From Ramazzottius varieornatus (Eukaryota; Tardigrada; Eutardigrada; Parachela; Ramazzottiidae), in NCBI GenBank assembly GCA_001949185.1, contig BDGG01000007.1, forward strand, positions 186,001-250,000: a DNA stretch of 64,000 nucleotides. The letters are read 5' to 3'. This document shows, in pieces, positions 20,768-33,002 of the stretch; positions within the stretch are counted from its first letter, which is position 1; the number at the start of each line of letters is the position of its first letter. The translations under genes and the position numbers were made by a program. A model generated the notes under the pieces. The model searched no databases and was not told the DNA's origin. It saw only the letters and a program-made list of their open reading frames with translations.

Positions 20768-22083
20768 AAGTCTTGTAGTCTACGGTTGATGAAACAGCTT
20801 ACGTCTTCGTTCTTCGTGTGAAATTGGTTCGGTGCTCAGTAAACACAAGTAAATGACGCGTTGAAGCAGATTTGCTGCATGTGTTTCTATGCACAGACGG
20901 TGTGCTCATCTTACAGTCTGTTTCGGCCAAGTTGGTCCCTTATATTCAAAACGCGTATGCGTTCACAAAAGAACGGGAAATTCTTCCATCCTGATTTCAT
21001 TGGATTCCCCACTCGTTTCTGCAGGAGAAAGACTGGGACTCCGTGAGAGGACCGCGAATCTTGATTCAGAGTAAAAATTGAAAACGACCTAGGTCGCTGA
21101 TGATCAAGCCGCCACCCCGTTGCGCGCTATACCCACCTTCAGAAAAATACTCATAACTCAGTTTTTCAAAACATGTTCTCGGACACCATGGTATCAAAAT
21201 GAAGCCCAATCGATGCTCGTTTGGTCCATGCCGTGCTGAATAGCTTTTATACCGTTGTTTTTAGACAACGACCATCTGACTCGATGTCAGGCGGACGGTC
21301 TTGAAAATGACGTCTGAGCGGTGTTTCCGCAGCCACGATGAACTACCCAATCATACCTGAAATTTATAAAATAAGACAAAAGTTTTTCTTGCTGATGTTC
21401 GGGAGAAAGTTACACCACGAGTGATGACTGACGAAAACAGTCGACATTCTTTTAACTCAGGGGAGCAGCCGATGATGCCTACTTGGAGCCATTTTTCCGG
21501 GTCTGTTAGAAAAATCCTGCACTCTCAGAAACAACTTCGATTGATCTCACTACTGCGGTATCGTGTAGACCAGGAACTTTCCTGCTCACAGCAAAGATAA
21601 GTCGAGAACTGATGCAGCCCGGACATAGATCGAGGTTTCGGTAAACGACCAAATACACCGGGAAACTCGAAAAACCGCACTTGAAAAGGAATTGTGACTG
21701 ACAGTCCCCACGGATCTGGATGTTTTTGACTGGATAAGTTGAAACAACTTGTTTTACAAACAGAAAAAAAGTTTAGACCGGAGACCACAAGCTTTCGGTT
21801 CTCTAGTCTAGTTTTTATAGCAGGAACTTTTGACTCCCTCGTCAATTTTTTCAGTAGAACGATGGCGGATTCTGTTTTCGCTCGCTGTATGTGGAAATGA
21901 TTTGAAACATGGCAAATCCTCATTTACATATACTGCTATCCATTTATTTTCACTGTACGCTCTGGTATTCGCCGAATTTCGATCCGAAATCCGAATAATC
22001 TGCGCAGTTCTATTGTGCTGACCTCTATGGTGGTTACGTCTGGGTTTTGAGCCAAATTTGTGCGACCTTGATAAGGCAACAAA
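20768..22083. other. No gene recognised
   Basis: About 1.3 kb between the inverted-repeat arm and the Helitron. Open frames on both strands have no recognisable motif. Confidence 0.4.
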
Positions 22084-22686
22084 ATGAACAAACAAATCAA
22101 ACGCACTTCTATGACTAGTGACAGCGTCCGCAGAGAGGCAGAACTTTTTTGCAATAAGCTGAAATCCTTATCGGAAGAGACTGCGAGGTTTGCGAAACTA
22201 GAGCTGACGGTAACAGGAGCTCGTGAGATTGCTGCGCTGATTGTAATTGAACCCAAAAATCCCATCAGTGCGAAGACCATAGTCTATTGGCGTTGGACTA
22301 ACAAGGCAACCGCTTTCACTAGTTCCAAATCTGCGCTGTATTTTCCACTTCAGTACGTACTGATAGAGCCTGATGGGATGCCTGGATGGAGCGAAGAAAT
22401 CAAGAATACGATTAGGCAATTAGCGTATTACAGACAACTGTTGATGCGACACAAACCGATGCATAAGCTCGGATCACTGCTTAAAGAGTTCCTCGTGGAC
22501 ATTTTCAGTGCAGTAGAAACCGACCGTCTTAACTTCAAGCTCAAAAGGCAGAAGAGGGTTGTGAGAAAGGGTGATCTATCGCAGCTGAGGAGCGATGAAA
22601 CGATTAACGCGACGGTGAAATTAAGATTGGGCGAGTTTACCTCGCTTCTGAGTTTCTTGGATTTCCACGCCATCAACAAGAGTTAG
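22084..22686 (+). mobile_element. Helitron replicase N-terminal segment
   Basis: The 200-codon frame ends with KLGSLLKEFLVDIFSAVETD then RLNFKLKRQKR. This resembles the block just before the Rep domain in Helitron proteins (L-G-x-L..E..VD..S.VE..RL). It is followed within a few bases, in another frame, by the Rep domain itself, so it is one segment of a decayed RepHel gene. Confidence 0.6.
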
Positions 22687-23160
22687 TTGCTGATGCAATA
22701 GCTATCGTGAAGCGTTTTGGGAATCCTACCTTTTTTATAACAATGTCCTGTAATCCCAGATGGCCGGAGATCACTGCGCAACTGCGCCCTGGACAGACAG
22801 CTGCAGATCGCCCCGACATCACGGCTCGTGTGCCATGGAAAACTTGCTCAGCTTTTTGAGCTGATTCCAAAGGCACTCAAGTGTGGAACAATTATCTATT
22901 GAATACACGTAATTGAATTTCCGAAATGTGGTCTTCCACATGCTCACATTGCTATCAAAGCGCAGAATAAGCCTAAAACGGCAGAAGAAATCGACACTGT
23001 CATTAGCAGCTGCCTACCTCGTGATTACCCGCAGCTGGAAGGAATTATAGAATCACTGTACATCCATTCCTGCCAACCAGAACGGTGTCACAAAAAGCAG
23101 GAGATCACGAGTAATTACAAAGAATCGCGTTACGAACGGGGATACCCGTTTGTCCTAACC
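22687..23160 (+). mobile_element. Helitron Rep (HUH) domain remnant
   Basis: Translation from about 22695 gives AIVKRFGNPTFFITMSCNPR then WPEI, followed by LRPGQTAADRPDITARV, the Helitron-like N domain. Near 22917 it reads EFPKCGLPHAHIAIK, which holds the HUH motif (H-A-H) that binds the metal for rolling-circle nicking. AEEIDTVISSCLPRDYPQLE follows. The pieces are interrupted by frame changes (for example about 22875-22915), so the protein is broken. Confidence 0.8.
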
Positions 23161-23795
23161 TCCGTCAATACTTCTTCTGCATTTTCCGTGCACTTTTCCA
23201 TTCCCTGCACTTTTCCATCCTCACTTTACAACCTGTTTATCATAAGTTAAATCCGGTCATTACACCTCGATCCTTCCAGTTTTCCTACATCATCGACAAG
23301 CTGCGAGCGAGCCGAAGGCGAAGCTAACAGCTTGTATTTTGTATTATAGCTAGTAAAAAGATCGGAATTATTTGCGTGGAAGTGATTTCTCTGTCGAGGT
23401 CTTAAGTGGAAGGGATCAATTTGGCTGAAACGAACTGTATCTTCTGGCTGACTGGTGCAATTACCGGATCAAAAGAATTTGTTTCTATAGTCCACCAGGC
23501 ATACGCGCGTGGGTGAAAGTCATAAGTGAATAGAAATAGACGGGCGGATGCGTCAAGTAATTAGTACTTCGAACAGAGTGGCTTTGGATAGAGCATGTAT
23601 TCTTGCCCGTGTGGAATGCGCTGGCGCCTAGAAAAAATTCAAAGTCCTTAATTATCCAGAATTATGATTTGCCCGATTCAGAAAAAAATTATTCCTGTGT
23701 TACTGCAGAGTTGAGAAATTCAGAACAATAGAACGCCGACGATAGCTCGGAGTTGGCAAAATGACAGAAAAAAGACTTCAGGACAAATTTCTGAA

Positions 23796-24378
23796 GTGGA
23801 CGTCTTTTCAGGAGTAACAACATCTTACGACCAAGCTGGAGACTTGGATGCTGTCGTTTGTCTCGCTGCGGGATGTCGCGTCATGCTTAACGTTAACCTA
23901 TGGACCGATCGAGGTTTGGTTAAAGGATCATTGGGAACCGTGATTGGTATAGTATACCCGAGAACGGTAAACCTCCATCCGTACCACTGTCAGTTGTCAT
24001 GCAATTCGATGACTACAATGGACCATCGTTCAGTCCGACAGTCCCGAGATTGTCCCCATCGAAACGTTCAAACGAACGTGATATGACACTGCCGGAAAAC
24101 CCTTATCCAGAAATCAGATACCGCTGTCCTTGGCTCATGCATTGATAGTCCACAGGGCCCAAGGAACAACATTAAGAGACGCGGTTCTGGACCTTGGCAA
24201 GAATGAGTTCGCCATGGGGCTTTCGTTTGTAGCATGTTCACGCGTGCGCTCTCTGTCAGATCTGGCGTTCTCAGAGTACTTCGACTTTAACCGTCTCGCT
24301 AAGCTAGCCAATTCTCCGGTTATCCAAGAGAAAATCGTGGAAGAACGACGGTTAGCTGTACTGGGCTACGAAGCGTAA
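23796..24378 (+). mobile_element. Helitron PIF1-type helicase, C-terminal part
   Basis: AAGCRVMLNVNLWTDRGLVK then GSLGTVIGIVYP is the late helicase region of PIF1/Helitron proteins. After a frame change the QFDDYNGPSF block appears, and after another LAHALIVHRAQGTTLRDAVL and FVACSRVRSLSDLAF, ending YEA at a TAA (24376-24378). The Walker A half of the helicase is missing between the Rep domain and this segment (23160-23790), so the copy is internally deleted. Confidence 0.85.
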
Positions 24379-24634
24379 TAAAAATGTGCTACGGCTACTT
24401 GTTCCTCGCGCGCGCTCGGCCTTTCCAGTGGTCAGGACCATTTGCTAGTTACTGCAGACTATTAATTGCTGTGGTGTACTGTTTACGCACTAAAGTATAG
24501 CATTTGCGTTTCTAGCCTTTCACAGTTGAAAGTTGGCTCGCGTGTGGATTAAACCAAACAGAAGGGACGTTTCAATGTCAGAATATCAATCAATGATAGT
24601 TTCCGCTCCTCTCGCCATCACATTTTGGGGTTGC

Positions 24635-25357
24635 TTATGTCGGAAGCAGTTCTGTGGGTAGCGCCGCTATATCCATGGGCTCGTCGTCGGCTGCTGGTGG
24701 GTATCAGAAAACAAAAGCAAACATCAAATTTTCGCAGTGTAGAATTATGCCGCAGAAGTCATAGCCATCGGTTTCACGTGCTTTGCTATCAATTCTTGAT
24801 TCACGAGCCTAACGTTAAAGGTTGAAGGTGTCACTTACCCGAGGGTTGCAAACACATGTAGTTCACCAACAATGGTCGACCGATACAGGCGGGCGGAATT
24901 ACGTTACTGCCGGGAAGAAGGCACTCGTCTTGGTTGTCGCAGGCTTCGCGTACAGCTTCGGCAAACCTCCCAGTACTGCAAGTTGATACTTTTGGCGATC
25001 CGCTCCTGTCGGTGTGTCTGTTCGGAAGAGCGAAAAAACTGACGTTCTGGATGCGCAGCGAAGATTCCAGCGGGCAAGCGACCGTCCCATTTTGACCACT
25101 TGGTATTATTTTTCTTCCCGTCAGGTCTCCTTCAGTGGTGGTCGATGGCACAGTATAGGTAGTTGGTTGCAGACGGCGGTTCTTCGTGGTGGCAGCACAG
25201 GTCGAGGTAAATAACGGAATTTGTGCGGATAGACAGGTGACAACCTAGAGAGATTTAACTGTTTAGGCCCTCGGGACGCGAATGGAAATCCATCAGACTA
25301 CCTTTCCGTTAGCATAAAAATGCTTACCAGTAAGCAAACTGCCTGAGCCATTGCCAT
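24635..25357 (-). CDS. Secreted SUEL-type (galactose/rhamnose-binding) lectin 1
   Basis: Exons 25328-25357, 24839-25244 and probably 24635-24693 (minus) join in phase. Exon 1 plus the start of exon 2 form a signal peptide (MAMAQAVCLLVVTCLSAQ). The domain contains CPLESSLRIQNVSFFAL, then C-S-T-G, ACDNQDECLLPGSN and PLLVNYMCLQP. Such spaced cysteines and the terminal Y-x-C are the SUEL lectin pattern. The last exon (ending ALPTELLPT) is inferred from a CCACCAG acceptor. A second gene with the same design lies directly upstream, indicating tandem duplication. It likely binds glycans outside the cell. Confidence 0.7.
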
Positions 25358-25841
25358 GTTGAAGATCGAGACTGGCAAGATTTACCATCTGCACTCACAA
25401 GGTGCAGGCTTCTAGCACGGTCAAGCTCCGTCGGACTGCTGAAATCGACTTAGTGTTCACGGCAAGATGCCACCTTCTGACCAACTTCTTTCGCGATGTT
25501 CTTTCGCATCATGGGTACATACAATGTTGAGAACAGTTTTCAAGAGGGTCCCCGCAGTGCTCGCGTGTATTATTAAACTGCGACTTGTCGAGTTCGTCTC
25601 GTCAGAATCTGTCTGTCAACTGTGTGTGCGGAAAAGTAATGAAACCGCCTCTTGTCTTTATTGTTATATTCTATTGGATATCTAAAATTATTCCGAAACA
25701 CAGCATGTCCTCTTTCGCTCTGCCTTACACAGAACGGTGATATCAATAATATTTAGACGAAATTTCATCGTTCGGAAGCTTCATACTGCGACACAATATT
25801 AATGCATGAATTCAGATGCAAATGCAGTACAATCAATTCTG

Positions 25842-26386
25842 CTACTTTTCGCATTTGAAATCTACCGTCAGAACTCGAGGTCGGCAGGCTGCGTTAGCTT
25901 CCGTGTAAGGCAGAGGATCAATGGCTTTAATGGCACATGAGCTGGTCCGTTCCCGGCCGCAGACACTCGTTATATAGTTCATCATGTTGCTTTCTGGACA
26001 AGTGGCATTCGAAGTCTGCGGGAATCTAAGGTAAGTTTGCGATGTCGTTGTTTCCACCACGGTTGTTGATTTAGCGAACTTTGCTCCGAGTATCGTTATA
26101 GCCGTGATGCTGGAGCACTGGATGGCCAGCGTCTTCCCGTCAGGAATCTGGAGCTTTCCGGTGAAATGTGGATAGTGAAGAACCGTGTCGTCCAGTTTCT
26201 GGATATTGAATACTTTGCTGTCGGCAAACTTTAAGGTGCACAGCGACAGGATGCAAACCTACAAAAAGAATATTCCGTTACGACCAGTACGTGTGAATAT
26301 CAGTCGCGGATAAGATGTTTAAGTGGTCCTCATACGACGTAGAGACGTACCGAAAGACCGCCGACCGTCGTCTGCGAAGGTCTCAT
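25842..26386 (-). CDS. Secreted SUEL-like lectin 2
   Basis: Exons 26351-26386 (MRPSQTTVGGLS, donor GTACGT) and 25842-26258 (acceptor TTTTTGTAG) join in phase 0. As in lectin 1, the signal peptide is split by the first intron (..GLS|VCILSLCTLKFADS). The mature part has LQIPDGKTLAIQCSSITAI, a Thr-rich spacer, then CPESNMMNYITSVCGRERTS and VLTVDFKCEK at the stop. The cysteine spacing is SUEL-like but the core is more diverged than in lectin 1. About 151 residues. Confidence 0.6.
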
Positions 26387-26794
26387 TTCTCCGTTAAATC
26401 TTCTCCGATTTTTCTCAATTCAAACCACAGGCAGGTAGATTGGTGTTTGTATACTGTGCGCAACAAAATAGCGACGACACTGAAACTAGCGAGTTATGCA
26501 CCGAGACTTCTGAAGTTTTCTGAATGGATTACGATCTAGAAAGGGAAAACTGTTTATTATGTAACTTATCGTAGTCGATACAGATCGCGGGGACACAGTC
26601 CACAGACACATTTCATCATGACGAGCTACTCGATCTTTTCTGGCAAACACGTTCCGTCCGAATTGACGACAGAAAAGGAAACTGAAGGTATTGGTAAAAT
26701 AGCCTCCGAACAGATGAGCAGAAATAGTAAAACGAAAAACGAAAACAGAAGAAAGTCCTTCGGGTAATTCGACGGAATTTTCCCGTCAGTTGCC

Positions 26795-27968
26795 CTAAGG
26801 TGCTGCAAAAACTTCGTCCTTGAAAGCTCTGGCAATCGGAGGTAAGCTCCTATTGAAGTAAATATACTGGAGCATCTCTTTGTGGGTAGTTAGCGGTTCC
26901 TTGAAGAGATCTTCGCTACTTTGAATGCTGACGCCACCGTGGCGCTCGTACGAATGTATCGCAGCCGAGTTCTTCCATTCAATCTTGCCGTATTGGTGGA
27001 AAAACTTGTTCAAGTCTCGATCAGGATGGGGGTTATTACACACGTGGTCAAGCACATAGACATCTTCTGGAAACAATGCTGTCAGATACGTGCTGATGAA
27101 TGCTTGGTTAAAGTTCCATTCTCCCACGTAAACATCCCGATAAGACCTTCGCCATGCCCAGAGGAACTTGGAGTCTTGGCGACCAGCCACCAGACCGATG
27201 TTATTCCCATCTCGGTCGCCGTAGCACGTGATGGACTTTTTGGATTGTAGAATGTCTTTGATGTGCTGCCCTCTGACGAAAAACACGTCAAAGTCGACAG
27301 CGATTCCGCCGTGCTTGAGAAGCACATCCAGCTTAGCAATGTCGGCGGAGTGCTCGATGAACCCGAGCTTCTTGGGCTTGCCTTGCCTGATGCCGACATC
27401 TGTCGGTCGAACCATCGGAACTTGACGAATGAGATTTCTGCTGGTCAGGTTATCCCAATGTGGACCTGCAACCACAAAGCAGTCAAGATGATTAGGTCGC
27501 CCTCTCAGTAGAAGGGAAAACACGTAAGTTTTACAAACCGGTCGGAGTGAAGTCGCCATGGATCAGGATACCATCTGGTTTCAAATATTGTACACCAGAC
27601 ATCACGCTAAGAAAGTCTGTAAACTTCAGTTCTGTGTTCTTGTTGTCCGGCTTAAAACGGATGTAGTGCAGATAGAATGGCTTCAGTGTTGCGTTTTGCA
27701 TCGGCCCTGCCAAGAGATCCTGCAAGGGGACTGAGCCTCCGGATCGATCGGTAAATTTTGGTTTTGAATGGATGTCTTCGAGAGGCGAGTCTTGAAGTTT
27801 GTCTGAGGACCGTAAGTTTGCGTACCATTCCGCCGCACTTTCCGAGGAACTGAAGATTTCGTGTCTGAGCATCAACAGTAGCACTGTAACGATCGCCATA
27901 ATGATTAAAAAGCCTCGTACGAATCTGGCCGGATTCCCACGTCTTCTTCCGGGGTAGGAAGGGGACAT
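26795..27968 (-). CDS. Type II membrane glycosyltransferase with DXD motif
   Basis: Two exons (27539-27968 and 26795-27465) join in phase (ACCG|GT.., CAG|GT) to give 366 residues. A short basic cytosolic start (MSPSYPGRRRGNPARF) precedes a signal anchor (GFLIIMAIVTVLLLML), then a stem and a catalytic domain with LLKHGGIAVDFDVFF. That is the G-G-x-x-x-D-x-D motif of the Gly_transf_sug/GT32-like family, where DXD holds the metal and nucleotide sugar. Later blocks include WAWRRSYRDV, WNFNQAF and AAIHSYERH. It probably acts in the Golgi; the sugar and acceptor cannot be told from sequence. Confidence 0.8.
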
Positions 27969-29323
27969 GACGGAAATGCTTTACGGTGGTCCGAGAGTAG
28001 AGCTGAAAATGTACCCGTCTGAGATCAACATCTCAGAATAAGACATTGCGCCAAAACACAGTTTGAATTCCCTGTCAGGTACGAATCCTGCATCTGTCCG
28101 CCATAACGAGGTATTCCCGCATCGTACAGGCTGGAAACCGGTGAACTGGAAACGACGATGCGTTCAATATCTAACATTCACAGGTTTCGTTTGATGCAAC
28201 TTACGCTGAACATGCGCCATGAAGTTCAAATTCGGAATTCAGCAGATCGCGGATCTACAATTGCGTGGTACAACGTGTCAATCACAAACTCGAACTTATT
28301 CATTCGCAAGATTGCAATGACGAGCTTCACATGTGGGATAATTGTTTGGCAAAGGATTAGATATCGGAGTTATCGCTTTATGGATACGTTGTTTGAACAC
28401 CTCGTTGCGTCATAACTATACAGCATCACAACGCACAGAAACATTCACGGATGTCGGGCGAAGTAGGCAGTCAAATTTCGTTCACCGGTTGTTTTGTTCT
28501 CAGTTATAAATGGATAACCCAAAATACTGTACACGCGGCCGGCTTAATTCTGGGCATGGACAAAATTATGGGCAAGTTATTTCCGAAAAAGCGGCTTCGC
28601 CAGCTGTAGTCGCTTACACTTTAACAGAGCTGGCCAACGCGGCCAACAGAGCGTTTTACGCAGATTTTCTGATCGTTGTTAATTTCAGATTCGATCTCGA
28701 TATCCTCCCGCGTTCGCCTACGCCGCGAGCAAACCCAGCTCTGACGCTAAATTCACCTTCTAGACTCTTTGAACTGGAAAGGAGTCGCTGGGGAAATCGT
28801 TAGCGAAATTAAGCTTTCCCCACTGTCGTCCGTCCGCCACTGCGCGAACTGCATCTCTCAGATTTTCTTCGATGCGCTTTCGGCGCTTCTTGCGCTTGAA
28901 ACCTTCTGACATTTTGTAAGGTAAAGTTTGTCGAGATTGGAAAAACAGTTCATGGAGGAGTAGATTACAGAACTTGGAATGACAGCGTACAATAAAAAGC
29001 TCATTGCGAAATTTTCAATTCCTGACGTCACATGGATAGTTTCTGTTCCGGTACGATATTCTCTGCGTTCAATTAGCGCCGGCTTGTGCTGCCCACAATT
29101 TTTTCCATGCCCAGTATTGGGCCAGACGAATGCTCACACCGTACAAGTAGTCTGCACTTCGATGCGCTGCTGACGAAGGGACTCTGCCACTTGGCCATGA
29201 CTTGGAGCGTCACGGGATCAGCGGTGAATGGAGGTCGAGCGTGAAGCTTTGAGTACGATACATGGCTGCTGTTTGATCTCGGAAAGTAGGCGCATGTTTG
29301 GAATCGAAGGACTACTCCGAAGC
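27969..29323. other. No gene recognised
   Basis: About 1.35 kb between the glycosyltransferase and the 7TM receptor. A 50-codon basic ORF on the minus strand (28760-28912, starting MSEGFKRKKRRKRIEENLRD) is the only notable frame and is not supported by context. Confidence 0.4.
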
Positions 29324-30388
29324 CTACTGTATGGTGCGTCGACATTGTCTGTACAGCATTTTTCGTATTTCTGTGTTGGCCAACACGATTAGGATTGGAT
29401 CAAAGAGGGTCGTGAGTCGCTGCAGTATGTCAGCAACGTCCAGGACACCCGGCGGCTCGCTCTCAGCCCAGATCAGGTACGTGAAGAATGCCTCCTTGGG
29501 TAAGAGGCAGATGGCGACGCTCAACGTCATCAAGGTTAAAGTCACAAAGCCAGTCAGACTACCGTTCAGCTCTCTTCCACAAATCCGATGTCGCTTGACT
29601 TTCTTCGCTCCAGCCCCAGGGTTGGTGATCGTTGCGACCGTCCCACCGGAAATTCGAGACGGCTGAAAGTCCTGCTGGCCATGGGCATAACTTGCGACTG
29701 CAAGTGATTGCGGGAATATCCGTTGCTTGCGCTTGCTGAAGAAGGACTTGTAGCAGACGTACGGATACGACACGATGACCAACACCATTGGAGTGACGAA
29801 CAGGCCTATTTCTGTGAAAACGAACAAGATGCCGGTCGTGTCTATATCACACGACCAGGTGTTGGGGAACGATCCTGGATTAAGACTGGCGGTGAGGAGA
29901 GTCACTGGAATGTAAACCACGTTCATGGCGAGCCACACAGAGCCACAGAGTAGAACAGCGACTTTCGTGGAATGATCAGTGCGGTAGGAGAAAGGAAACG
30001 ACAATGCCCAGATACGGTTCACGGCGATGAGGAAGTGCGCCCAAATAATCAAGGTCTCGTAGGTGTAACCGACGAAGTTGACGAAAATGCATACTTCGTA
30101 GCCGAGGACCCAAACATGGTAATAAGCGTCCGGCATCGTGAGTGGACTGTAGACCAGAGCCAGAATGGTTTCGTTGATCAGTAGATTCACCACATAAACT
30201 CCGAAGGAGTTCCGCAGACTTCTTCGAGAAAGAAAGATGGCCAAAACACTGACGTTGCAAATGATACCTGCTACGACGCCGAAGAGTCCGAAAGTATTGA
30301 GGGGATTCCACCCTGCATCAGGAGCCGTGTCGGTTGTGTTCGTCGAATTTGTCCCGTTTATGGTCCAAGAAACATGTTTGGACGACAT
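29324..30388 (-). CDS. Rhodopsin-like 7TM receptor, intact
   Basis: A single-exon 354-residue protein. The N-terminus is glycosylation-rich (NGTNSTNTT). TM1 has GIICNVSVLAIF with the conserved Asn, and TM2 has VVNLLINETILALVYSP. TM3 ends AVNRIWALSFPF where most receptors have DRY. TM5 is IGLFVTPMVLVIVSYP. TM6 follows the loop GRELNGSLTGFVTL, and TM7 has FDPILIVLANTEIRKML in place of NPxxY. The long third intracellular loop carries the basic SKRKQR and KKVKRH stretches. It belongs to a divergent lineage also seen as a fragment at 14714 and a broken relative at 46537. The ligand is unknown. Confidence 0.88.
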   Translation of the reverse strand: MSSKHVSWTINGTNSTNTTDTAPDAGWNPLNTFGLFGVVAGIICNVSVLAIFLSRRSLRNSFGVYVVNLLINETILALVYSPLTMPDAYYHVWVLGYEVCIFVNFVGYTYETLIIWAHFLIAVNRIWALSFPFSYRTDHSTKVAVLLCGSVWLAMNVVYIPVTLLTASLNPGSFPNTWSCDIDTTGILFVFTEIGLFVTPMVLVIVSYPYVCYKSFFSKRKQRIFPQSLAVASYAHGQQDFQPSRISGGTVATITNPGAGAKKVKRHRICGRELNGSLTGFVTLTLMTLSVAICLLPKEAFFTYLIWAESEPPGVLDVADILQRLTTLFDPILIVLANTEIRKMLYRQCRRTIQ

Positions 30389-30678
30389 ACTGGGACTTAT
30401 ACTGTAAATCGGCCTGGTGAGGCAGGAAAGGGGAGGCGGACCTTACACTGAACAATAATAAAGTTGCCGTATTCAAGAATTTATCGAAATTGAATGTACA
30501 CCAGAAGTGACTGGGATGTAAAGATGCACAGATTGCTCATCCCGTTCAGCAGATACCGCTGATGTGCCTTTTCGAGCATAAAGAACGGTCTTAAAAATCG
30601 AGCAGACGAACTTATGGCCTTGCACTGTACTGTGTGGCTTTAGCGGATCTCAAAACAACACTGCCAATCTTGAAGTGG

Positions 30679-30723
30679 GTGCCTCCACTTCCGCTAGCTG
30701 GGAACCAGCGGAAGTGGAGGCAC
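30679..30723. repeat. Perfect 17-bp hairpin
   Basis: GTGCCTCCACTTCCGCT and AGCGGAAGTGGAGGCAC pair perfectly around an 11-base loop. Confidence 0.9.
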
Positions 30724-31254
30724 GCAGAACCCTAGCCGCTAAAAGGCCACTCGATATTTTTTTTTTGCTTGTTCCGTGACATGCTTTCGGAACCTCAACA
30801 GAATGTCAGATCGAAAAGTCTTGGTGAAGAAATGCCGTAAGTACCTAAAGTTACGAAATGGGTACATTAGAGATGCTTTTTGACGCAACCTGAGCACGAA
30901 GTCCGACCTTGGACTCCAGTGCTGACAAAAACGGTTTGTCTCATGATCGGTAATGTGACTGGCTCCATGTATAACGGGGAAACGTTCTCGGTTACGTCGA
31001 GGCCTCAGCTTTTTCTGTTAGAGCGCAACATTTCTACGCAGTGCGTGACCACTACCTGACCATGTAGACGGACCGTTCCGTATCCAGCCTGAAAGTACAA
31101 TGAAGAAAGTGCTTCCCTGCCCGTGAGCCAGCGACTGAGTCAAAATGCATCGATAAATTGGCAGAGAGACCACGGGCAAAAATGCCACATGCCATGCAAA
31201 TCCTGTACTGTACATGAACTTATGACCTTGTACTGAGATACAGTCACTGTCACG

Positions 31255-31517
31255 GGCTATCGGCGCCTCATGGTCTTCGCTCGTAATTTCATTTTTTCCG
31301 AACCCGTCTTCCGATTGTAAAATTTAAACACTGTCATTTAGAAGACACCTCCTAAATCAAAGTGGTTAAACTTTTAGAATCGGACGACGAGTTCAGAAGT
31401 TATGAAATTACGAGGGAAGACCATGAGGTGCCGATAACCTTCTAAATCACAGTGGCTAAATTTTTAGAATCGGACGACGGGTTGAGAAGTTATGAAATCA
31501 CGAGGGAAAACCATGGC
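31255..31517. repeat. Inverted plus tandem repeat cluster
   Basis: GGCTATCGGCGCCTCATGGT (31255 onward) is answered by the inverted CCATGAGGTGCCGATAACC ending 31439, with arms of about 38 bp. The inner unit from TAAATCAAAGTGG to GAGGGAAGACCATG (about 78 bp) is repeated directly at 31441-31517 with scattered substitutions. Confidence 0.85.
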
Positions 31518-31804
31518 CAGTAAAACCAACTCACGAAAGACAAAGGTTCTTGAATTGTACATTTCGTTTGCTTGGCGACGAGCTTTCCGTTAGGAAAGTT
31601 TCGTGGTTGAAGTGGATGAAGAAACACTCACCGGTAATTAGCGCGGCGCAACTCCTGCCGAGCAGGCAGATCAGGAACCCTTTCCGGCAAGACTACAAAC
31701 ACCGCCCTCAGACTGTGTCTCTACATGGAAGAAAGAAATACCCCCATGATCAGTGACGGGACCGACTTCTGGCTGCAACAGGGATCAGTTCCTGCTTTCA
31801 CATG

Positions 31805-31860
31805 AAGGATACTCGCATTTCCGATCTAGCTTTCTTCTCATAGGAAATGCGAGCATCCTT
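31805..31860. repeat. 18-bp hairpin
   Basis: AAGGATACTCGCATTTCC and GGAAATGCGAGCATCCTT pair with one mismatch around a 20-base centre. Confidence 0.85.
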
Positions 31861-32182
31861 AGGCAGTGCGTGACAGCAACACAACAGCGTGGCTAGTTCT
31901 TTCCGGATCCCGTTACTGCTGCCACTCCTTAAAAGCAAGTATCGCGATTCCACTGTTTTCTCACCGCTTTTCGTGCATACATGTAGCAGAGATAGCACTC
32001 ATATTAATAAAATCGGAACCTCATGCTGCGGGGCAAATTTGTAGCGATTCTTTTTCCGCAGATGTTCTTGACCTAGACCATGGAGTAGTGTTAAAAAAGC
32101 AGTGTTCCTCGTAAGAGTAACCGAACCTCGGCTCTGGTGCAGAAAAACGTGACGATGGTCGGTTTAATTAAAATAATTAGAT

Positions 32183-32283
32183 ACGGTCACGGTCATGGGT
32201 GAGCATCACTCCATAGCCTTACATTTTTGATTGCATACATCCCGTCACGTGACAGACTGACGCTGACCCATGACCGTGACTGT
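32183..32283. repeat. Short terminal-inverted-repeat element, 101 bp
   Basis: Ends ACGGTCACGGTCATGGGT and ACCCATGACCGTGACTGT are inverted copies with few mismatches and a 65-base centre. Confidence 0.75.
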
Positions 32284-33002
32284 AGAGCAAAGCAGGGGCT
32301 GCATCGGTTGAGTTATCGAATAACCCAGTTGCACCTGATGGTGACGGATCTGCCAGGTTTAAAAATCAAGCATACACCTTCCGGGTACGCGTGGGCTGTG
32401 GTTGATAAGATGATTTCATCGGATTTATTTTCACGTACAACCAGAACATCGCTCCTGACGTGGAAGCAGTGATTAACACCTTGAGCACGGGACAGGAAAC
32501 TCACTCTCCTGCAGCACACTAATTTCTACGTGGCGAGAGTTAAGCTTAGCTTTTGCTACCCGTTTTGATGTCTGCCTGAAGAATCACCCTCTATTGAAAC
32601 TGCAACTAATGGCCACTGGATAGCGGCTATGCAAATCTTCCTGGAATTTCTCGTTTTCGAGGAAATTTCGTCGTAGCCAGCAATTTTCGTCGAGCCAGCA
32701 ATTTTCGTCGAGCCAGGCTCTTGGTTAGCTCAAAGTCTCCCAAAAAATTGTAGCTCTAATTTAATCATTTTCTTATTTTGCTGGAATTTTAGATTCGAAA
32801 AAATTTCTGCCCGATGGTCAACAAGAAATCATGAACGTTGACTGTTTCAAGCTGGTAGGTGGCGCACTGTGCATCATATTGCCAAATTTCGACCAATGAA
32901 GGCGAAAGTGAGTTACCCACCTCGTAGGTTAAAAGCACGAAACCGCGCTCAAGGTTTTAAATTACGATATTCGCAGAGCAGCAACTACTGTACACTTGGT
33001 CA

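Noticed and set aside
28760-28912. 50-codon minus-strand ORF starting MSEGFKRKKRRKRIEENLRD, like the start of a psq/pogo helix-turn-helix
   Set aside because: No transposase or host domain follows and no splice partner is evident, so the resemblance rests on a dozen residues.
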